A stretch of 64,000 nucleotides of DNA from Dolomedes plantarius (taxonomy: Eukaryota > Arthropoda > Arachnida > Araneae > Dolomedidae): contig OU015495.1 of the NCBI GenBank assembly GCA_907164885.2, positions 211,368,807 through 211,432,806 of the forward strand, in the 5' to 3' direction. A program made the position numbers and the translations under genes. Below are positions 12,273-28,316 of the stretch, in pieces (the stretch's first letter is position 1; every line of letters begins with the position of its first letter). Under the pieces are notes generated by a model. It was not told the DNA's origin. It worked only from the letters and a program-made list of their open reading frames with translations, and ran no database searches.

Positions 12273-12904
12273 TTTATTAAGTGATATTCGTGTGTCCGGG
12301 GCTGGAAGGGCCAATCAACAATGTTATCAACTGCAATCTAAAGTGATACGACTCTTCGAAATCCTAAAATCGACGGTGCCGAGTTCTACCGGCCAACAAC
12401 GGATATCAGCGCGGGAACTGGGTCACGGACTAGACCCTCTGTGACGCATCGGCACTCATCACTCTCCCCCTGTGCCGAGCTGTTACATATATATGAAATG
12501 ACCCAAATTTGGTCATCTCATGAAGTAACACAATCGAGGCCGAAAGAATACAATTTAAAATCATAAAGAAGAATTGAATTTATTTCATGAGAACAGTGAA
12601 GTTTATTTCAGAGCGACATAACATCTAATTCGCTTCGAGTAAGTCCAGCGTCTACCGCAAAGAGCGCCGAAATAGAATTATGTCAGAGAGGTTGCCAGAA
12701 TTGGCGGAGGAAGTTAGTATGTGGGAAGGTGAAGCGTTTACGCCAAGACAAGAAGGATTTGTTACCAAGACAGAGATGAAGTACAGAATGGGCGATTATA
12801 GGTAGTTAGTAATATTATCACATATATATATATATATATATAACACGAGCATATTACTCTCGTACTCCCTCTTACTCGTTCCCATTTTAATTACTCTAAA
12901 TCTA
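12273..12904. other. Unassigned spacer with a short TA array
   Basis: A moderately GC-balanced stretch at 12290-12480, then AT-rich sequence with a (TA)n run at 12821-12842. No frame or RNA gene recognised. Confidence 0.4.
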
Positions 12905-13360
12905 TGCAGTCAATGGTCGTAGGCCTGTGGAATTAAATACAATTAAATTGCATCTAAATCCTTTATTTCAAATACTGTTAATTAACCCGATTCAATCTGA
13001 GCCAAGTTTCGATCTCTCGACACGCACTCCGCGCAATCCTAAATCTGAAGACGCTCTGAAATAACCCTTTGTTAAACTTAGGCGCAAAACTTTCGCGCAT
13101 GCTCTGTGATGTTTATGGAATGTTCCAGAAGCTTCTATTTCTGATTACTCAATAATTTCACTCTGCGTAAAGCCCGTCCTTGCTCTAAAAATAGATTAGT
13201 TCACCCGAACATTCAGACGCGAGTCAAGGTTACAACTCTCAAAAAGGGTATTCCCCTAATTTCACCCGTAGCGCATCTTTAAATATGAAAACAGTGACGT
13301 TTAATGCCACGAAATAAATTATCCTGAGCCCCCTTTAAATTTTAACTTAATTATTTTCTG
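12905..13360 (+). repeat. Dispersed repeat A, copy 4 (right end lost in microsatellite)
   Basis: It follows 7748-8100 in order: GTAGGCC, CCCGATTCAATCTG, TTTGTTAAACTTAGGCGCAA, and a CCCCCTTTAAATTT block. Homology stops where a CA/TA array begins at 13361. Confidence 0.65.
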
Positions 13361-14393
<1,033 letters not shown>

Positions 14394-16574
14394 TATATAT
14401 ATGTATATGTATATATGTATGATACATAAACATACAATGTATTGAAATTCATGATGGTTTTAAAAACTGGTAACGGGGAATAGTTATTGATATTACATAA
14501 TGAGTAAAAGTAAAAGAAAGTAAATCTCACTGTCAAGTTACCATAAGATGCGTGATAGTTGAGAATATAAAATCAGGACTATTTCGCTTTTGGAAATAGG
14601 TTTTAATAGAAGTTCTCACTTCAGTGACGACTTCCTAAAGTGACATTTCATGCAGTTTCGCAAAACTTTTGGAACTTCAATAGACTTTATAATTTGGAAC
14701 TTCACAAGTGAAAACGGAGAATTTCAAACATTCTTCCAGTTTTGCATGATCAGAGAGAGTAATCATTTTCGTTTGGGGAATACTGTGGGTTTCCTATTAA
14801 AGTAAAATTCGAGTGATGTAAGAAATATTGAATTTGTCATTCACTTTCAATGATAGTTTCATATCTATAAGCTTCATCTCAATTTTGTAGTTTATACATA
14901 TCGTGCACGTGCGCCCCCGACTTAACTTGAAATAAATTAAAACGTTAATAGAGGTTCAATTAAAATCGGGAAATTATAGAAAACTTTCAAGAAAGTTGGT
15001 TTTTTCCAGTATTTTTAAACTGTGAAACTGAAGATTCCGATTATGTCTTTAGCCTTAAAATAGTTTTTAACAATGATATGATCCATAACAAAAAATCGAT
15101 TCTATATTTTTTTTTTCATTTTATTTATATTATATTTATTTTTCTGAATGTATAACTTTTGAATACTACTCAAACATCAATTCTATTGTTATTTAGTTTT
15201 GAAAAAATCATAATATTTCACATTTTAAGAACCGTCCGGCAGTCAATGTCTTGAGGAGGGCCCTAAGTGAATTCAGTTCGGGCCCCTCCCCCCCCCCCAA
15301 AAAAAAAAAAAAAAAAGTTAGAAGCACGCTACGCCTATGCTTGCAAGCCGTGTTGTGATTCTTTTTCAGAGATCGTGTATTGAAGAGTTTGCTACAAAAA
15401 GAGGTAGCTCCATCCTGGGAGAGTTTGAGTTAGATGTGCTATCTTTTGGTAAAAAGAAAACTCTTTCGTATGATGCCAGAAAGACGTAGCTCCAATAGTT
15501 AACTATCGTGTTTATCAAGAGATGTATCTTCCTAACTCGTTGGTTACCTCCTTTTTTACCTCAAACGACTGATGTGGTTCACAGGAAGATTACACAACAC
15601 TTATCGACAGTGGAGTTTTTGGATCTAATAAATATAATACTGTATACTGTTTTTCAGCAAAATATAAAGATGTAATGGAACTAGCCCGTCAATACGTCGC
15701 ACAAACGGATATGTGGATTTACGACTGATTACAACCAGACAACGCACCAGATGTGTCAGAAAGTAACAGAGGGGGAATGTGACGATTGAAAAATGTAATT
15801 TTCTGTTTGTAAAGCCAAAATATATGCCTATGTCAATTAAAGTTTCCTTTAAATAAAATATCATGATAGTAGATTTTATTTTCTTTGAGATATCTTTTTC
15901 CTAGAAGTAGACAGAACATCCATTTCTTGGTAAAAAAAGAGGTAGCTTTCAACAATCCCAAATGTGACACGTCAAGTAGAAGATACATTTTCGAATGGAA
16001 ATACTGTCCTGAAAAATTAAGGAAATTTATCAAGAAATAATATTTTCACACAACTTAGACTTTTGGATTTTTAAATGTTTTCCAGAAAACTTGAAAAATT
16101 CGAGTTATCTACTTGTTGCACAAAACCCTTCAATTCTGCTTTCTTTGAGGAATGCGAGCTGTCGATTTAAGTCTCTGTAATACTTTAACAATGGAAGAAA
16201 TACGCTAAACAGTTGCTAAGTAAACCTTTCGAATGAATGTTCTTTCACCTTAAAAATTATTAATTTTCTTACCGTATAAACATAATTTCTTGCGTCTATA
16301 CCTTCGGGTTAAGTATATGCATATGTGATAGAAAGATAGAAAAAAAATCGGGAAAAATGTTGCAATCATCAGAGTTTTGAAAAATTCGTTAAAACTTTTA
16401 AGCGGCAATTCATTGTCTATATATACCCTTCCTGTATTTGAATAAGAAAAGAAATAAGTGGGTAAATGTTTGCATTTAATTAAACATTTCTTCAGGTTTT
16501 TGCATAAATACTCTGTAGATGTTCTTCAACACGAATTAAGTTAATTTGGAATTATATGGCGAGAGATTTTATAT
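14394..16574. other. Unassigned AT-rich region
   Basis: 2.2 kb without a recognisable gene. A G/C-rich patch at 15235-15320 (GGAGGGCCCTAAGTG, then poly-C and poly-A) could be the edge of a decayed transposon, but I found no partner end. Confidence 0.4.
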
Positions 16575-16676
16575 GAGATACTGAATTTCGCATATTTCAT
16601 ACATTGGATGACACCAAATAATTTAATATATATATGTGTATATAGATTTACACTAATTCACACATACACACATGAA
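16575..16676 (+). repeat. Inverted repeat X, left arm
   Basis: About 100 bp starting GAGATACTGAATTTCGCATA, matched in reverse complement by 19504-19603 with few differences. Together the arms enclose the second family-2 Tc1 element and repeat D. Confidence 0.8.
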
Positions 16677-16680
16677 TATA

Positions 16681-19446
<2,766 letters not shown>

Positions 19447-19503
<57 letters not shown>
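19447..19503. repeat. CA/TA microsatellite
   Basis: (CA)n then (TA)n, separating repeat D from the right arm of inverted repeat X. Confidence 0.95.
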
Positions 19504-19512
<9 letters not shown>

Positions 19513-19603
19513 GTGTGTGTGAATTAATGTAAATCTTTAAGCACATATATATTCAATAATTTGGTGTCATCCAATGTATGAAATATGCGAAATTCAGTAT
19601 CTC
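19504..19603 (-). repeat. Inverted repeat X, right arm
   Basis: Reverse complement of 16575-16676. Landmarks are TTGGTGTCATCCAATGTATG and GCGAAATTCAGTATCTC. Homology stops next to the tRNA-like segment at 19615. Confidence 0.8.
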
Positions 19604-19614
19604 TTATAAAAGTG

Positions 19615-19690
19615 GACCTTGCCCAGTCGCAGGGTCGAACCTTGGCCCTCTGGCGTGGCAGCTACTACGCCACCGAGTGTCCCGTTAGAC
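19615..19690 (-). mobile_element. tRNA-derived SINE head (or tRNA pseudogene)
   Basis: On the minus strand TGGCGTAGTAG (19672-19662) fits the RNA polymerase III A box, and GGTTCGACCCT (19641-19631) fits the B box, at roughly tRNA spacing. The flanks do not fold into a clean acceptor stem, so a SINE promoter or decayed tRNA is likelier than a working tRNA gene. Confidence 0.55.
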
Positions 19691-20545
19691 ATTCACCGTT
19701 TGTTATTCACCGATATTTACTGGCTACTTTATTATGATAGCACCATATAGGTGAGCCAGCATTGCTCCCTATGAGGGAGACGACCAAGACTTTTTCACAA
19801 TCTGAACCCGAGCCCAGACCGCTAGCCCCCAAACCATGTGGGCGGCATTAGTTTGGTCAAGAAATACTTAAGAATAAAAGATACAGAAAAGTCTCCCTGT
19901 TAAAAAATTCATTATTTTACTAAAAACTTAATCAGGCACTTCGAGAATTGTAATTAATATCTTATCAAAAATAGCTTGGAAGGACTATTATTTGACCTGT
20001 GGATACGTAAATTCTGAATATTTTTTGTTAATACCTCATAAATATCATTCGAAAGACTCCTTGATTTAAAACTTGAGCTATGTATGCTTACAAGTTGGTC
20101 CAGCGGGTACAAAATTATAATACGCACATGGTTTATTCTTTATGGATACTGTTGATATTATATAAACGGGGACTTAATTTCGTAGATCGAAGCAACGTCT
20201 GCAATAAATAATTTTGAAAACAACATACCTGGTAAAAATACAGTCGTCATGTTAAAACTAAAACGTCGAAATTCCATAATATCAAAACATCACGCGCAGA
20301 CGGAAGAAACCACTCAAGTATATTTGTGAAGTTTTGTACAATTCAAACAATTGCATGTCTACAAAGATCCTTTTTATTTAGGGCTCTTTAAGTTTCGGAG
20401 AATGATAGAAGTAATTTGTGACATTTGGGGCTACGTATTCTTTTAGCAACCCGATAGAAGAATCTTTGGCTGGCTTTTTGTTTTTGAAGCTGCAATATCG
20501 GTTAAATAGTGAATTGGCGATAGCTTTTACACATTTATATTATGA
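19691..20545. other. Unassigned spacer
   Basis: Contains a GC-richer 110 bp at 19750-19860, possibly the body of the adjacent SINE, then AT-rich sequence. No gene recognised. Confidence 0.35.
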
Positions 20546-21329
20546 CTAGCTGAAACCCGCACTTCGCTACGGAGTACATTCAAATTAAATACAACGGTCA
20601 ATGTATGCAGTTAATGCCAATATATATATAATAAATACGACGAACAATGTATATAATTGATGTAAAATATATATATATTTATAAAAAAATCGTAAGGGAT
20701 ATTTTTATAGACAAAATAATGTAGAAGAAGATATTCAAATTAAATCTAATATAAAGAATACTAAAGAATATAGTACAGTTAATATAGTACAGTTTCTAGA
20801 ACATTTCTTTTACTGTATTTTAATATTTTTTTGGATAATGTCCAATCGTCTGCCGCATTAGCGAGAAAAAAAAAATTATTTTTAGTCTATTTAGTTTTTA
20901 TGCACGTGACGATAAATTTATTTAAAGTACCAGAAAAAGAAGTCACGTGATCGGCATTTAATAAATTAAATTCTAAAAATTAATCTTTAAAAATTCACCA
21001 AAAATCAGGTAATGAAGGTAAAGATTCGAAAAAGATTTCATTTTAAAGGAATTTTTATGATCTTTCTCGTGATATAAATTTTATAACCCTCAAATTATTA
21101 TTTTAAATGCAAACTTAAAAAAAGTAAAAAAAACAGCTTAAAAATTTAATTTTAAAAAATCTAAGAAGAATTCTTCAAAAATCTCTCTTAGTGCACCCCT
21201 ACACTATAAGAAGAATCGCCATGCAAAATTTCAGCCCTTTAGGTCCAGCGGTTTGGTCTGTGCGTTGTATGTCAGTCAGTCAGTGAATGAATGAATGAGT
21301 CAGTTACGGAACTGTTTTATATATATAGA
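20546..21329 (-). mobile_element. Helitron-like element, first of a tandem pair
   Basis: Read on the minus strand it starts TCTATATATA and ends CTAG; on the plus strand it begins CTAGCTGAAACCCGC. This follows Helitron terminal rules (5' TC, 3' CTRR). It is non-coding, 784 bp. The left host base is A. The right end joins directly to the CTAG of a second, related copy. Confidence 0.7.
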
Positions 21330-21990
21330 CTAGCTGAAAACCAGCGCATCGTTACGGAGTACATTCAAATTAAATACAACGGTCAATGTATGCAGTTAAT
21401 GCCAAAGAAATTAATATATATATTTTTAATAAATGCGACGATCAATGTATACAATTCATGTAAAAATATATATATGTATGTATTTATATACATATATTTA
21501 TAAAAAAATCGTAAAGGATATTTATTTTTTTTTGGATAATGTACAATCGTCTGCTGCATTAGAAAGAAAAATAATATTTTTTTTGTCTATTTAGTTGCTA
21601 TGCACGTGACGATAAATTTATTTAAAGTACCAGGAAAAGAAATCACGTGATCGGCATTTAATAAATTAAATTCTTAAAAGGAATCTTTAAAAATTCATCA
21701 AAAATCAGAAAATGGAGGTAAAGGTTCGAAAAAGATTTCATTTTAAAGGAATTTTTAGGATCTTTCTCGTGATATAAATTTTATAACCCTCAAATTATTA
21801 TTTTAAATGCAAACTTTAAAAAAGTTACAGAAACAGATTAAAAATTTAATTTAAAAAAATCTAAGAAGAATTTTTCAAAAATCTTTCTTAGTGCACCCCT
21901 ACACCGTAAGAAGTATCGCCATGCAAAATGTCAGCCCTTTAGGCCCAGCGGTTTGGTCTGTCAGTTACGGAACTGTTTTATATATATAGA
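21330..21990 (-). mobile_element. Helitron-like element, second of a tandem pair
   Basis: 661 bp, homologous to the preceding unit along its length (CGGAGTACATTCAAATTAAA, ATGCAAAATNTCAGCCCTTT, ACGGAACTGTTTTATATATA). It has the same CTAG and GA termini, and T follows on the right. The pair as a whole therefore sits between host A and T, the standard Helitron target. It is non-coding and needs a helicase in trans. Confidence 0.7.
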
Positions 21991-22267
21991 TTCTTGATTT
22001 ATTTACAATGATATTATGAATGTTTTTGGTAAATAGCAATTTAAATGCTCTTTACCTATCATATATTTACAATATTAGAATATGATATGAATTAAATTAT
22101 AATTACACTCCATTAGTCCCATTCATTTCGTCACTTATTCTCGCTTAAACCTTCATTATTAAATTGCTATCACTGATCGTGCACTCCAGTTGTAACTTTA
22201 TATTTTGGTTAAACGGCTCGCTAATCAATCTTTATACCCGAACTCATATTTTTGACTTAAATAACGA

Positions 22268-22875
22268 CTAGTTGATACACGACAAAACATGACGGGTAGG
22301 TAATAAATAAATTTACTAATACACAAATTTATTCTCAACACACCAGTGACAAATGTTGAAAATTAAAATAATTCGCACAAACAAATTAATGTGTTTAAGC
22401 GGCATCGAGTTTAGAGAGAATCTATAGCTAGATTTAAAAATGTCACTGAGCATGCGCGGATAGCAATTTTTTTAAATTGTAAATTATCGCTCATTAAAGA
22501 GCACGAAATAAATAATTTCCATGGGGTTTAATCTTATATTTCACAAACATAATTATCATAAAAATGAAAGTGGCAGAGAGAGAGATTTAGAAAGACTCTT
22601 CGAAATAAATGTGTTTATGATTAAAACACGTCACCGAGCATGCGCAGAAACAGTGAGTTTGTAAAGACAGTTTTAAACATGCCACTGAGCATGCGCAGAA
22701 ATCAATTTTTAATTCTAAGTTATCGCTCATTAATAGCAATTGCGGTTGCAAAAACCAAATTCGACAAATCTACAGATTAAAATCTTTCGTTTAAGACCAA
22801 AATGAAGTAAATTGATGCAGTAGTTTTCTCTCCCGGACTACCCAAAAAGTCGGCTTAGCAAATTAAATATATAGA
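22268..22875 (-). mobile_element. Probable Helitron-like element, diverged
   Basis: 608 bp between host A and T. It begins CTAGTTGATACACGACAAAA on the plus strand and ends AAATATATAGA. Inside are three copies of a GAGCATGCGC block (about 22445, 22636, 22688), two of them followed at a distance by TTATCGCTCATTAA. The termini fit the Helitron pattern, but there is no close relative in the window, so I am less sure. Confidence 0.5.
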
Positions 22876-23441
22876 TTAGTACCAGTTAATTAATTCTTTA
22901 TATTTTTCTCCTGTCCTCTACAATTCCAAATATCACGATGTTTCTTTCTTCAGTGTGAGTTGTATTCAGTATTTGCGTCGATGACGTCAGACACTTCTTA
23001 TAACTTCGCAACTAGAATACCGTATGAGAATAACTTCCTTCAAGATCTCGCTTAACGCGACAGAAGTATTCAAGCTTTTAAGCCGTAGCTGGGTGAGATC
23101 ATGCTTATTCACGTTACAACATAAGCAGCAGTTTTACACATTTATATTGCATGCGTTAATTTACAATTCCCTCGCCGTTCAGGAAATAGATTTATTAAGA
23201 ATATCACATTCTCTCCCCGAACCTCATACGCAGTCATTTACCTGCGTTTCATAACTATGCAAAATAGCTTAATATTCTTCAACAGATGTCAGATGTCCCA
23301 TATTTTCCCTAGAGGAACTTTCAGACACACATACAGGCCACTGGACCTGACTAATAATCATCAACTATGTAAACAAAGCTATGTAAATATATCTAGTCTA
23401 TAATGGACTTCATGCGACAGCAAACATTTATCAACCAAAGT
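22876..23441. other. Unassigned spacer
   Basis: No recognised feature. The frame at 23024-23254 has no recognisable domain. Confidence 0.35.
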
Positions 23442-23603
<162 letters not shown>

Positions 23604-24053
23604 ATGATAGTTTTTACTTTAACTTGAACAAAGGTAGAATTTTAATGAATCACATGTAATTCAATCTTTTTATCAAATAATCTAGTCACTATTTTTGATG
23701 AATAATATATCCCTTTTGTTATGAATTGTATTGATTTATATCCTTGTATTATCTAGGATTGAGCACTCGCAAGAAACTTTTGAAAATGTAATTAACTTTT
23801 CGTTTTAAAAGTGTGAAATAATCCATATAAAGGCTCAACATAAAGCTGAGAAAATTCTAAATCTGAAATGAAGTTATCTAGAACTATTGCACTAAAATTT
23901 ATAATAATACTTAAACAAAAATTATTGATTTATAAGCATAAAGAAATATGCGATTAAGGAGATGGAATAAATGAGTAATCAGAAAAAGAGTGAAACTAAA
24001 AATAAATTTTGAAAACTATAAAATAAATCATGCCATAAAAAACAGTTATTTAA

Positions 24054-24801
24054 GGGGACTCACTACCCTTAAATCTTTAAAACATTCGAATTTTTGAAAA
24101 AAAATATATGTTAAAGCCTGATTATTTCTGAACAGAATAAAGTAAACCGCATGAAACTATTCCGCTTAATTCCGGAGATATTGATATTCTAAATATTTAA
24201 TTACTGATCAAGTTTATGCTAAGAAAAATTTTAAAATCATATTTCTCAAAATGTAATTTTGCATCATTCCGAAACTGATATCTCAAAAACTATGAAACAT
24301 AATTCCGTGAAATTTAACTCACTGCATAATCATGTTATTTTATTGCGTCTGAACTAGAGTTATTGCAATCACTGCACATTTCGTTATTTTTTCTTGGGTA
24401 AATTAAGGAAAAAATTTAAGGAAATTTTAAGTATATTTTGAGGAGTTTTAAAAAAATTGAAAAATATTTTAATGTCGAATGTTTTATGTTCAATTGTATT
24501 TTGAATTATTTATTTTAAATATAAAACAGGAATTATACATTTAAGTGTAAAATTAATTTCATAGTTCTGCGCGCGAGCCAGTATACAATGAAAATACTTA
24601 AAAAACAAGGTATATCTAAAGCATTTAAAAAAAATCGTTTAAAATTATTTTGAGAGTTGAAAATTTGTTTATTAAAATAAATATATCAATTTATCATATA
24701 CATAAAATTTAGAAAAATTGGGAGTAAATTGAAATAGTTACAAAGAGTCAAAAAGTATGAAAATATGCCTTATTTTCTCGACTTAAAGGTCGTGAGTCCC
24801 C
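24054..24801. mobile_element. TTAA-flanked inverted-repeat element 1 (MITE-like)
   Basis: 748 bp, with TTAA at 24050-24053 and 24802-24805. The inverted ends are GGGGACTCACTACCCTTAAA on the left and the complement of GGGGACTCACGACCTTTAAG on the right. There is no open frame. TTAA duplication is typical of piggyBac, but these ends do not begin CCC as piggyBac ends usually do, so the superfamily is open. Confidence 0.8.
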
Positions 24802-24805
24802 TTAA

Positions 24806-25536
24806 CGTAAAAAAAAACAATATACTAAAATAAAATATTGTCTGAAAAAAATTCATCAATGAACTCCCCCCCCCCCCTACCGTATTTATGTAGAAATTTA
24901 AGAAAGATCTACTTTGAAAATAAAATAGCCGTTACACACTTAATGCGGCCATTTCGAAAACAGTTCATTTCTCGTTGCAGCTTCAGAGAGCGAGAAGAGA
25001 GTGCTTTCGACGCCTTCTTAATAGTTCCGTCGACAGAGTGGTGAAGTTGTTTGCCATCTTGTGCAAGTTTATGATGTAGAAAGGAAGCGGTTGAAAGATA
25101 TTTGCATTTCCTCTTCTGGGAGGTTTCACAAAATTAGTTCATTACAAACACACTTTCGGAAAATTGAGTGGGCCATTCGCTTCAAGCTTTGACCTGTTCT
25201 ATTGTGAGCAGGAAATTAGACACTTTCAAAAGTAGAGATTGCTTGGGCAGTACTCATTTTATGTGACATGGAATCGCTCGTTGGATAATTTTTATCAGAG
25301 CGATTTCTGCTAGTATTTTGGTACGGATTTTAATGTTTTTTTAGGCTCTCTATCTATTCCACGCACTCTCATTTCAAGGCAATACTCATGTTATGTGATA
25401 CGATGATAATAATTGCTGTCTTTAAATTCATTTTTCAAAATTATATCAAAATATGTTACCATATGTTCATCTACATATCCATCAGATACAAACTCTTTCT
25501 TTATATATACCCCAATATACAAACTGATAAATCATT

Positions 25537-25541
<5 letters not shown>
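24806..25541. other. Unassigned spacer
   Basis: Contains a poly-C tract near 24866-24879. The frame at 24838-25044 shows no domain. No partner repeat found. Confidence 0.35.

Positions 25542-25603
<62 letters not shown>
25542..25603. repeat. TA/TG microsatellite
   Basis: (TA)n passing into (TG)n. Confidence 0.95.
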
Positions 25604-25964
25604 CACGACTGCGATTCAGTTGCAGAATAATTGTAGATAAGTCCACTCTGCGGGAGAAATATATATCAACCAGTCCGGTCCGCCAAATTCGACTGAACCC
25701 CTCCAGCCGAAAACGCGCGTTCTATCTCTATCAAATATATCCCTAAACTCCACGCTTTGTTCTTTTCGCGCGTTATGCAAAAGCGTGAGCGATCATCCCA
25801 AGCCCCTCTCTAGAACATTCGACGATTGCGTTATACAGCACGTGAGAGCAATTCGATGACCCTGAACTCTCCGCTGCGAAAACGACAACACCTAGCAAAC
25901 GGGAGTTCAGTATACTCGTTAGTGAATCTTTTTTCTTTTTTATTAATAATTTCTAGATTTGGCA
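25604..25964. other. GC-balanced unassigned segment
   Basis: About 300 bp of unusually balanced composition with several CGCG steps (near 25713 and 25759). It is not coding in any frame I can read. It could be a fragment of a repeat whose other copies lie outside the window. Confidence 0.35.
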
Positions 25965-26021
25965 AATAAATAAATAAATAAATATATATATATATATATA
26001 TATTCATTTATTTATTCATAT
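25965..26021. repeat. AAAT/TA/TTTA microsatellite
   Basis: (AAAT)n, then (TA)n, then TTTA units, so the array is self-complementary. Confidence 0.9.
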
Positions 26022-26063
26022 ATACTGGTTTAATGGTTGGCTACGAGTACAGAAATTTTATTA

Positions 26064-26878
26064 CGTTAGTCTGAAATCTCAAAGTAATGTCTCAGCTATT
26101 TGGGTTTTTCTTAATTTACAACGTTATACAACAGTGAGATATGTAACTGTGTATACTTCGATACTTGGAGGCATGAATCCTAGATTAGACACTGAAGGCG
26201 TAGACACCTGTGGCCTCGTCTTTGAGCGATGAAGGTCTATGTGTGTTTTCCTCTTACTTCTGCAGTGTTCGGTGCTCTGTACGGCGCCAAGTGTGAGGTT
26301 CGTAGCATAATACGCTTCCTGAATGCAAAAACACGTTCGCCCTATTGAAATTTACAGACAGATAACTGAAGTTTATGGAAAATGTTATGAATGAAGCTTC
26401 AGATCGAAAATGGTGCATTATGTTTAAATGCCGCAGCCTACTGCGAGACCCTTCACCGACTACGCCGCGCCATTCAAAACAATCGGCGTGGATTGTTGTC
26501 CAGCGGCACTGTGCTTCTTCGCTCGTCCGCATGCTGCTGCGTTGACGAAGGAATTTGCTTCAGCATTTAACTGGAAAGTTTTTCAACATCCGCCTTATAG
26601 CCCGGGTATGGCCCCCACTGATTACTTTCCTTTTTACCAAGTTGAAGGATTTTTTGGGCGTAAACCACCATGGAAACGATGACGAACTGAAAGAGGAAGT
26701 TAGTGACTGGTTCAAAAACTTGGCGGCAAGTGAGTATGCAGAAGGCATAGGAAAGCTGGTACAGCGCTTTGACAAATAGTTAAGATATCAAGATGTGTTG
26801 TACAATAAGTTTTCTTTCATAATCTTGAATAAAAATGACTAGAGAAACAAACGTTCTTTACTTTTAGAATGACCCTCG
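26064..26878 (+). mobile_element. Mariner element, internally deleted
   Basis: The right end, read inward, starts CGAGGGTCATTCTAAAAGTA. The left end at 26064 is a weaker match (CG..AGTCTGAAATCTCAAAGTAA). TA lies outside both ends. Only about 815 bp remain, where a full mariner has about 1.3 kb. It contains transposase N- and C-terminal remnants. Confidence 0.75.
26225..26779 (+). pseudogene. Mariner transposase relic, catalytic core deleted
   Basis: The N-terminal part (KCEVRSIIRFLNAK, then a YRQITEVYG helix) is the mariner helix-turn-helix. A deletion then joins it to the region before the second catalytic motif, readable as AIQNNRRGLLSSGTV. Exactly at that motif an 8-bp loss removes the HDN codons and shifts the frame; ARPHAA and HPPYSPGMAPTDYF follow, where the final Asp would be the third catalytic residue (DD34D type). 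A further shift leads to the open C-terminus at 26555-26779, ending near IGKLVQRFDK. The first catalytic Asp is gone, so no activity is possible. Confidence 0.85.
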
Positions 26879-26880
26879 TA

Positions 26881-27060
26881 TTACATTTGTGTAGAAAACA
26901 TAATGAGGGAAATTGAACGGCCATAAATTTCCCTGACATTTTGGAAACTGAACAGGGAGAGAGGCGTATCGAAATGAAATTTCCCGAGTTCGACTTCCAT
27001 TCATGGAACAAATTTTTATACAGGAGTTTCAAAATTATTTAATTAATTACAGGAGTTTCA
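26881..27060. other. Short unassigned spacer
   Basis: Contains two direct copies of ACAGGAGTTTCAAAA near 27021-27060; otherwise featureless. Confidence 0.35.
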
Positions 27061-27077
27061 AAAATTTTATACAGGAG

Positions 27078-27135
27078 TCCGAGGTAGCCTACTAGTAGCC
27101 CAGAGGATGCTCGGTTCGAATTTCGAAGAGTGCAA
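27078..27135 (+). mobile_element. tRNA-like / SINE fragment
   Basis: GAGGTAGCCTACTAGTAGCC resembles a decayed A-box region and CGGTTCGAATTTCGA a B box, about 28 bp apart. No acceptor stem forms. Read as a degenerate tRNA-derived SINE head. Confidence 0.35.
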
Positions 27136-27582
27136 TTAAATGCCTTCGAGTCTAGGCCGGATACGGTTGCATTAAATACGTAGACTGAAAAGTCCTTCTA
27201 TGATGTGAGTGGATGAAAGTACGAAACTTCCAGATGTTTGCTCTGGGCGTGCTCGAACAAAATTGAGATGGCGCCAAGGTCTAATGTTGATTCTCCTGTC
27301 TGATACTCCAGAAGTAGCCAAAAAGTAGTCATGGTGCCAAGAAGTAATCAATAATTCCTGTGGTATACTGTGCGAATGCCTCACGATAAGTGCCTCTACA
27401 TTTAAAAAAAAAGCAGAACTAAAAAGAAAAAAGTTTTGACACTATAAATATATGTACATGTATTGCACAAATTTGGAATAAATTAATAGAGAAATATTTT
27501 TAATCATAGGAAGAAAATTAAAAATACGATTTCATTCTCATGCCCCATTAAAACTTATGATAAAATAAGTAGATTGGTTTAA

Positions 27583-28312
27583 GGGGACAGTGGACTTTCA
27601 AAATTGTGAAATTTGTCCAAGAATTCGATATTTTAATTTGATTGAATTATAAAACTACGGACGAGTAGGAATGTGTTGCAAAAAGCATTTTTAATTTCTG
27701 TGACTACCTTCTTAGTTATAGGCATTTCTATTTAATTTAGATATTAAGTGGTTACTAATAGCAATAACTTTAAATGTTTTTTTTTTTTTTCAAAATAAAA
27801 ATTTTTGCGTCATACGAATATTCAAACTGCTCCGGGCGCAGTTCTAATGATCGTATTGCTTTTAAATTTAAGTTTTATATACTTAACTGTATATCAAATA
27901 AATCTTATTGAAAAAAAATTTGCTTCGTAGCTCAGAATTTCTAAATTGAGTACTCGAAAAGATGATTTATAGGTATTTTGCGTCATAAAAAGGGGTGCTT
28001 TAACTATTATTATTTTTTTCTCTTTATATTTTTAATGAATGCTTAAAATAAGCAATAAGTTTCATTGTCAGTTCTATAAGGTATCCTGTAAATAAAAATT
28101 ACCATATTATATGCAAAAGAAATGAGCATGGAACATTTTTAATGAGGCCAATTTTTGATGTAATTCATAATTCATAATTCATAAATTATTAATATTTCAT
28201 CTTTAAATTTTAACCACTTTTACATATCTATGGTATTTATATATCACATATTCAAATTTCAAGCAAATCCATTCAAAACAAAAAAAGTTGGGTTTGAAGG
28301 TCCATTGTCCCC
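27583..28312. mobile_element. TTAA-flanked inverted-repeat element 2 (MITE-like)
   Basis: 730 bp, with TTAA at 27579-27582 and 28313-28316. The inverted ends are GGGGACAGTGGACTTTCAAA on the left and the complement of GGGGACAATGGACCTTCAAA on the right. It shares the GGGGAC start with element 1 but not the rest. It is non-coding and was inserted into the decayed tandem array at 28317-29700. Confidence 0.8.
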
Positions 28313-28316
28313 TTAA

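Noticed and set aside
15235..15330. GGAGGGCCCTAAGTG plus poly-C/poly-A as a transposon edge
   Set aside because: No inverted partner or target duplication found; recorded only inside the spacer entry.
27112..27126. Functional tRNA gene suggested by GGTTCGAAT
   Set aside because: No acceptor or anticodon stem can be drawn around it; kept only as a weak SINE-like fragment.
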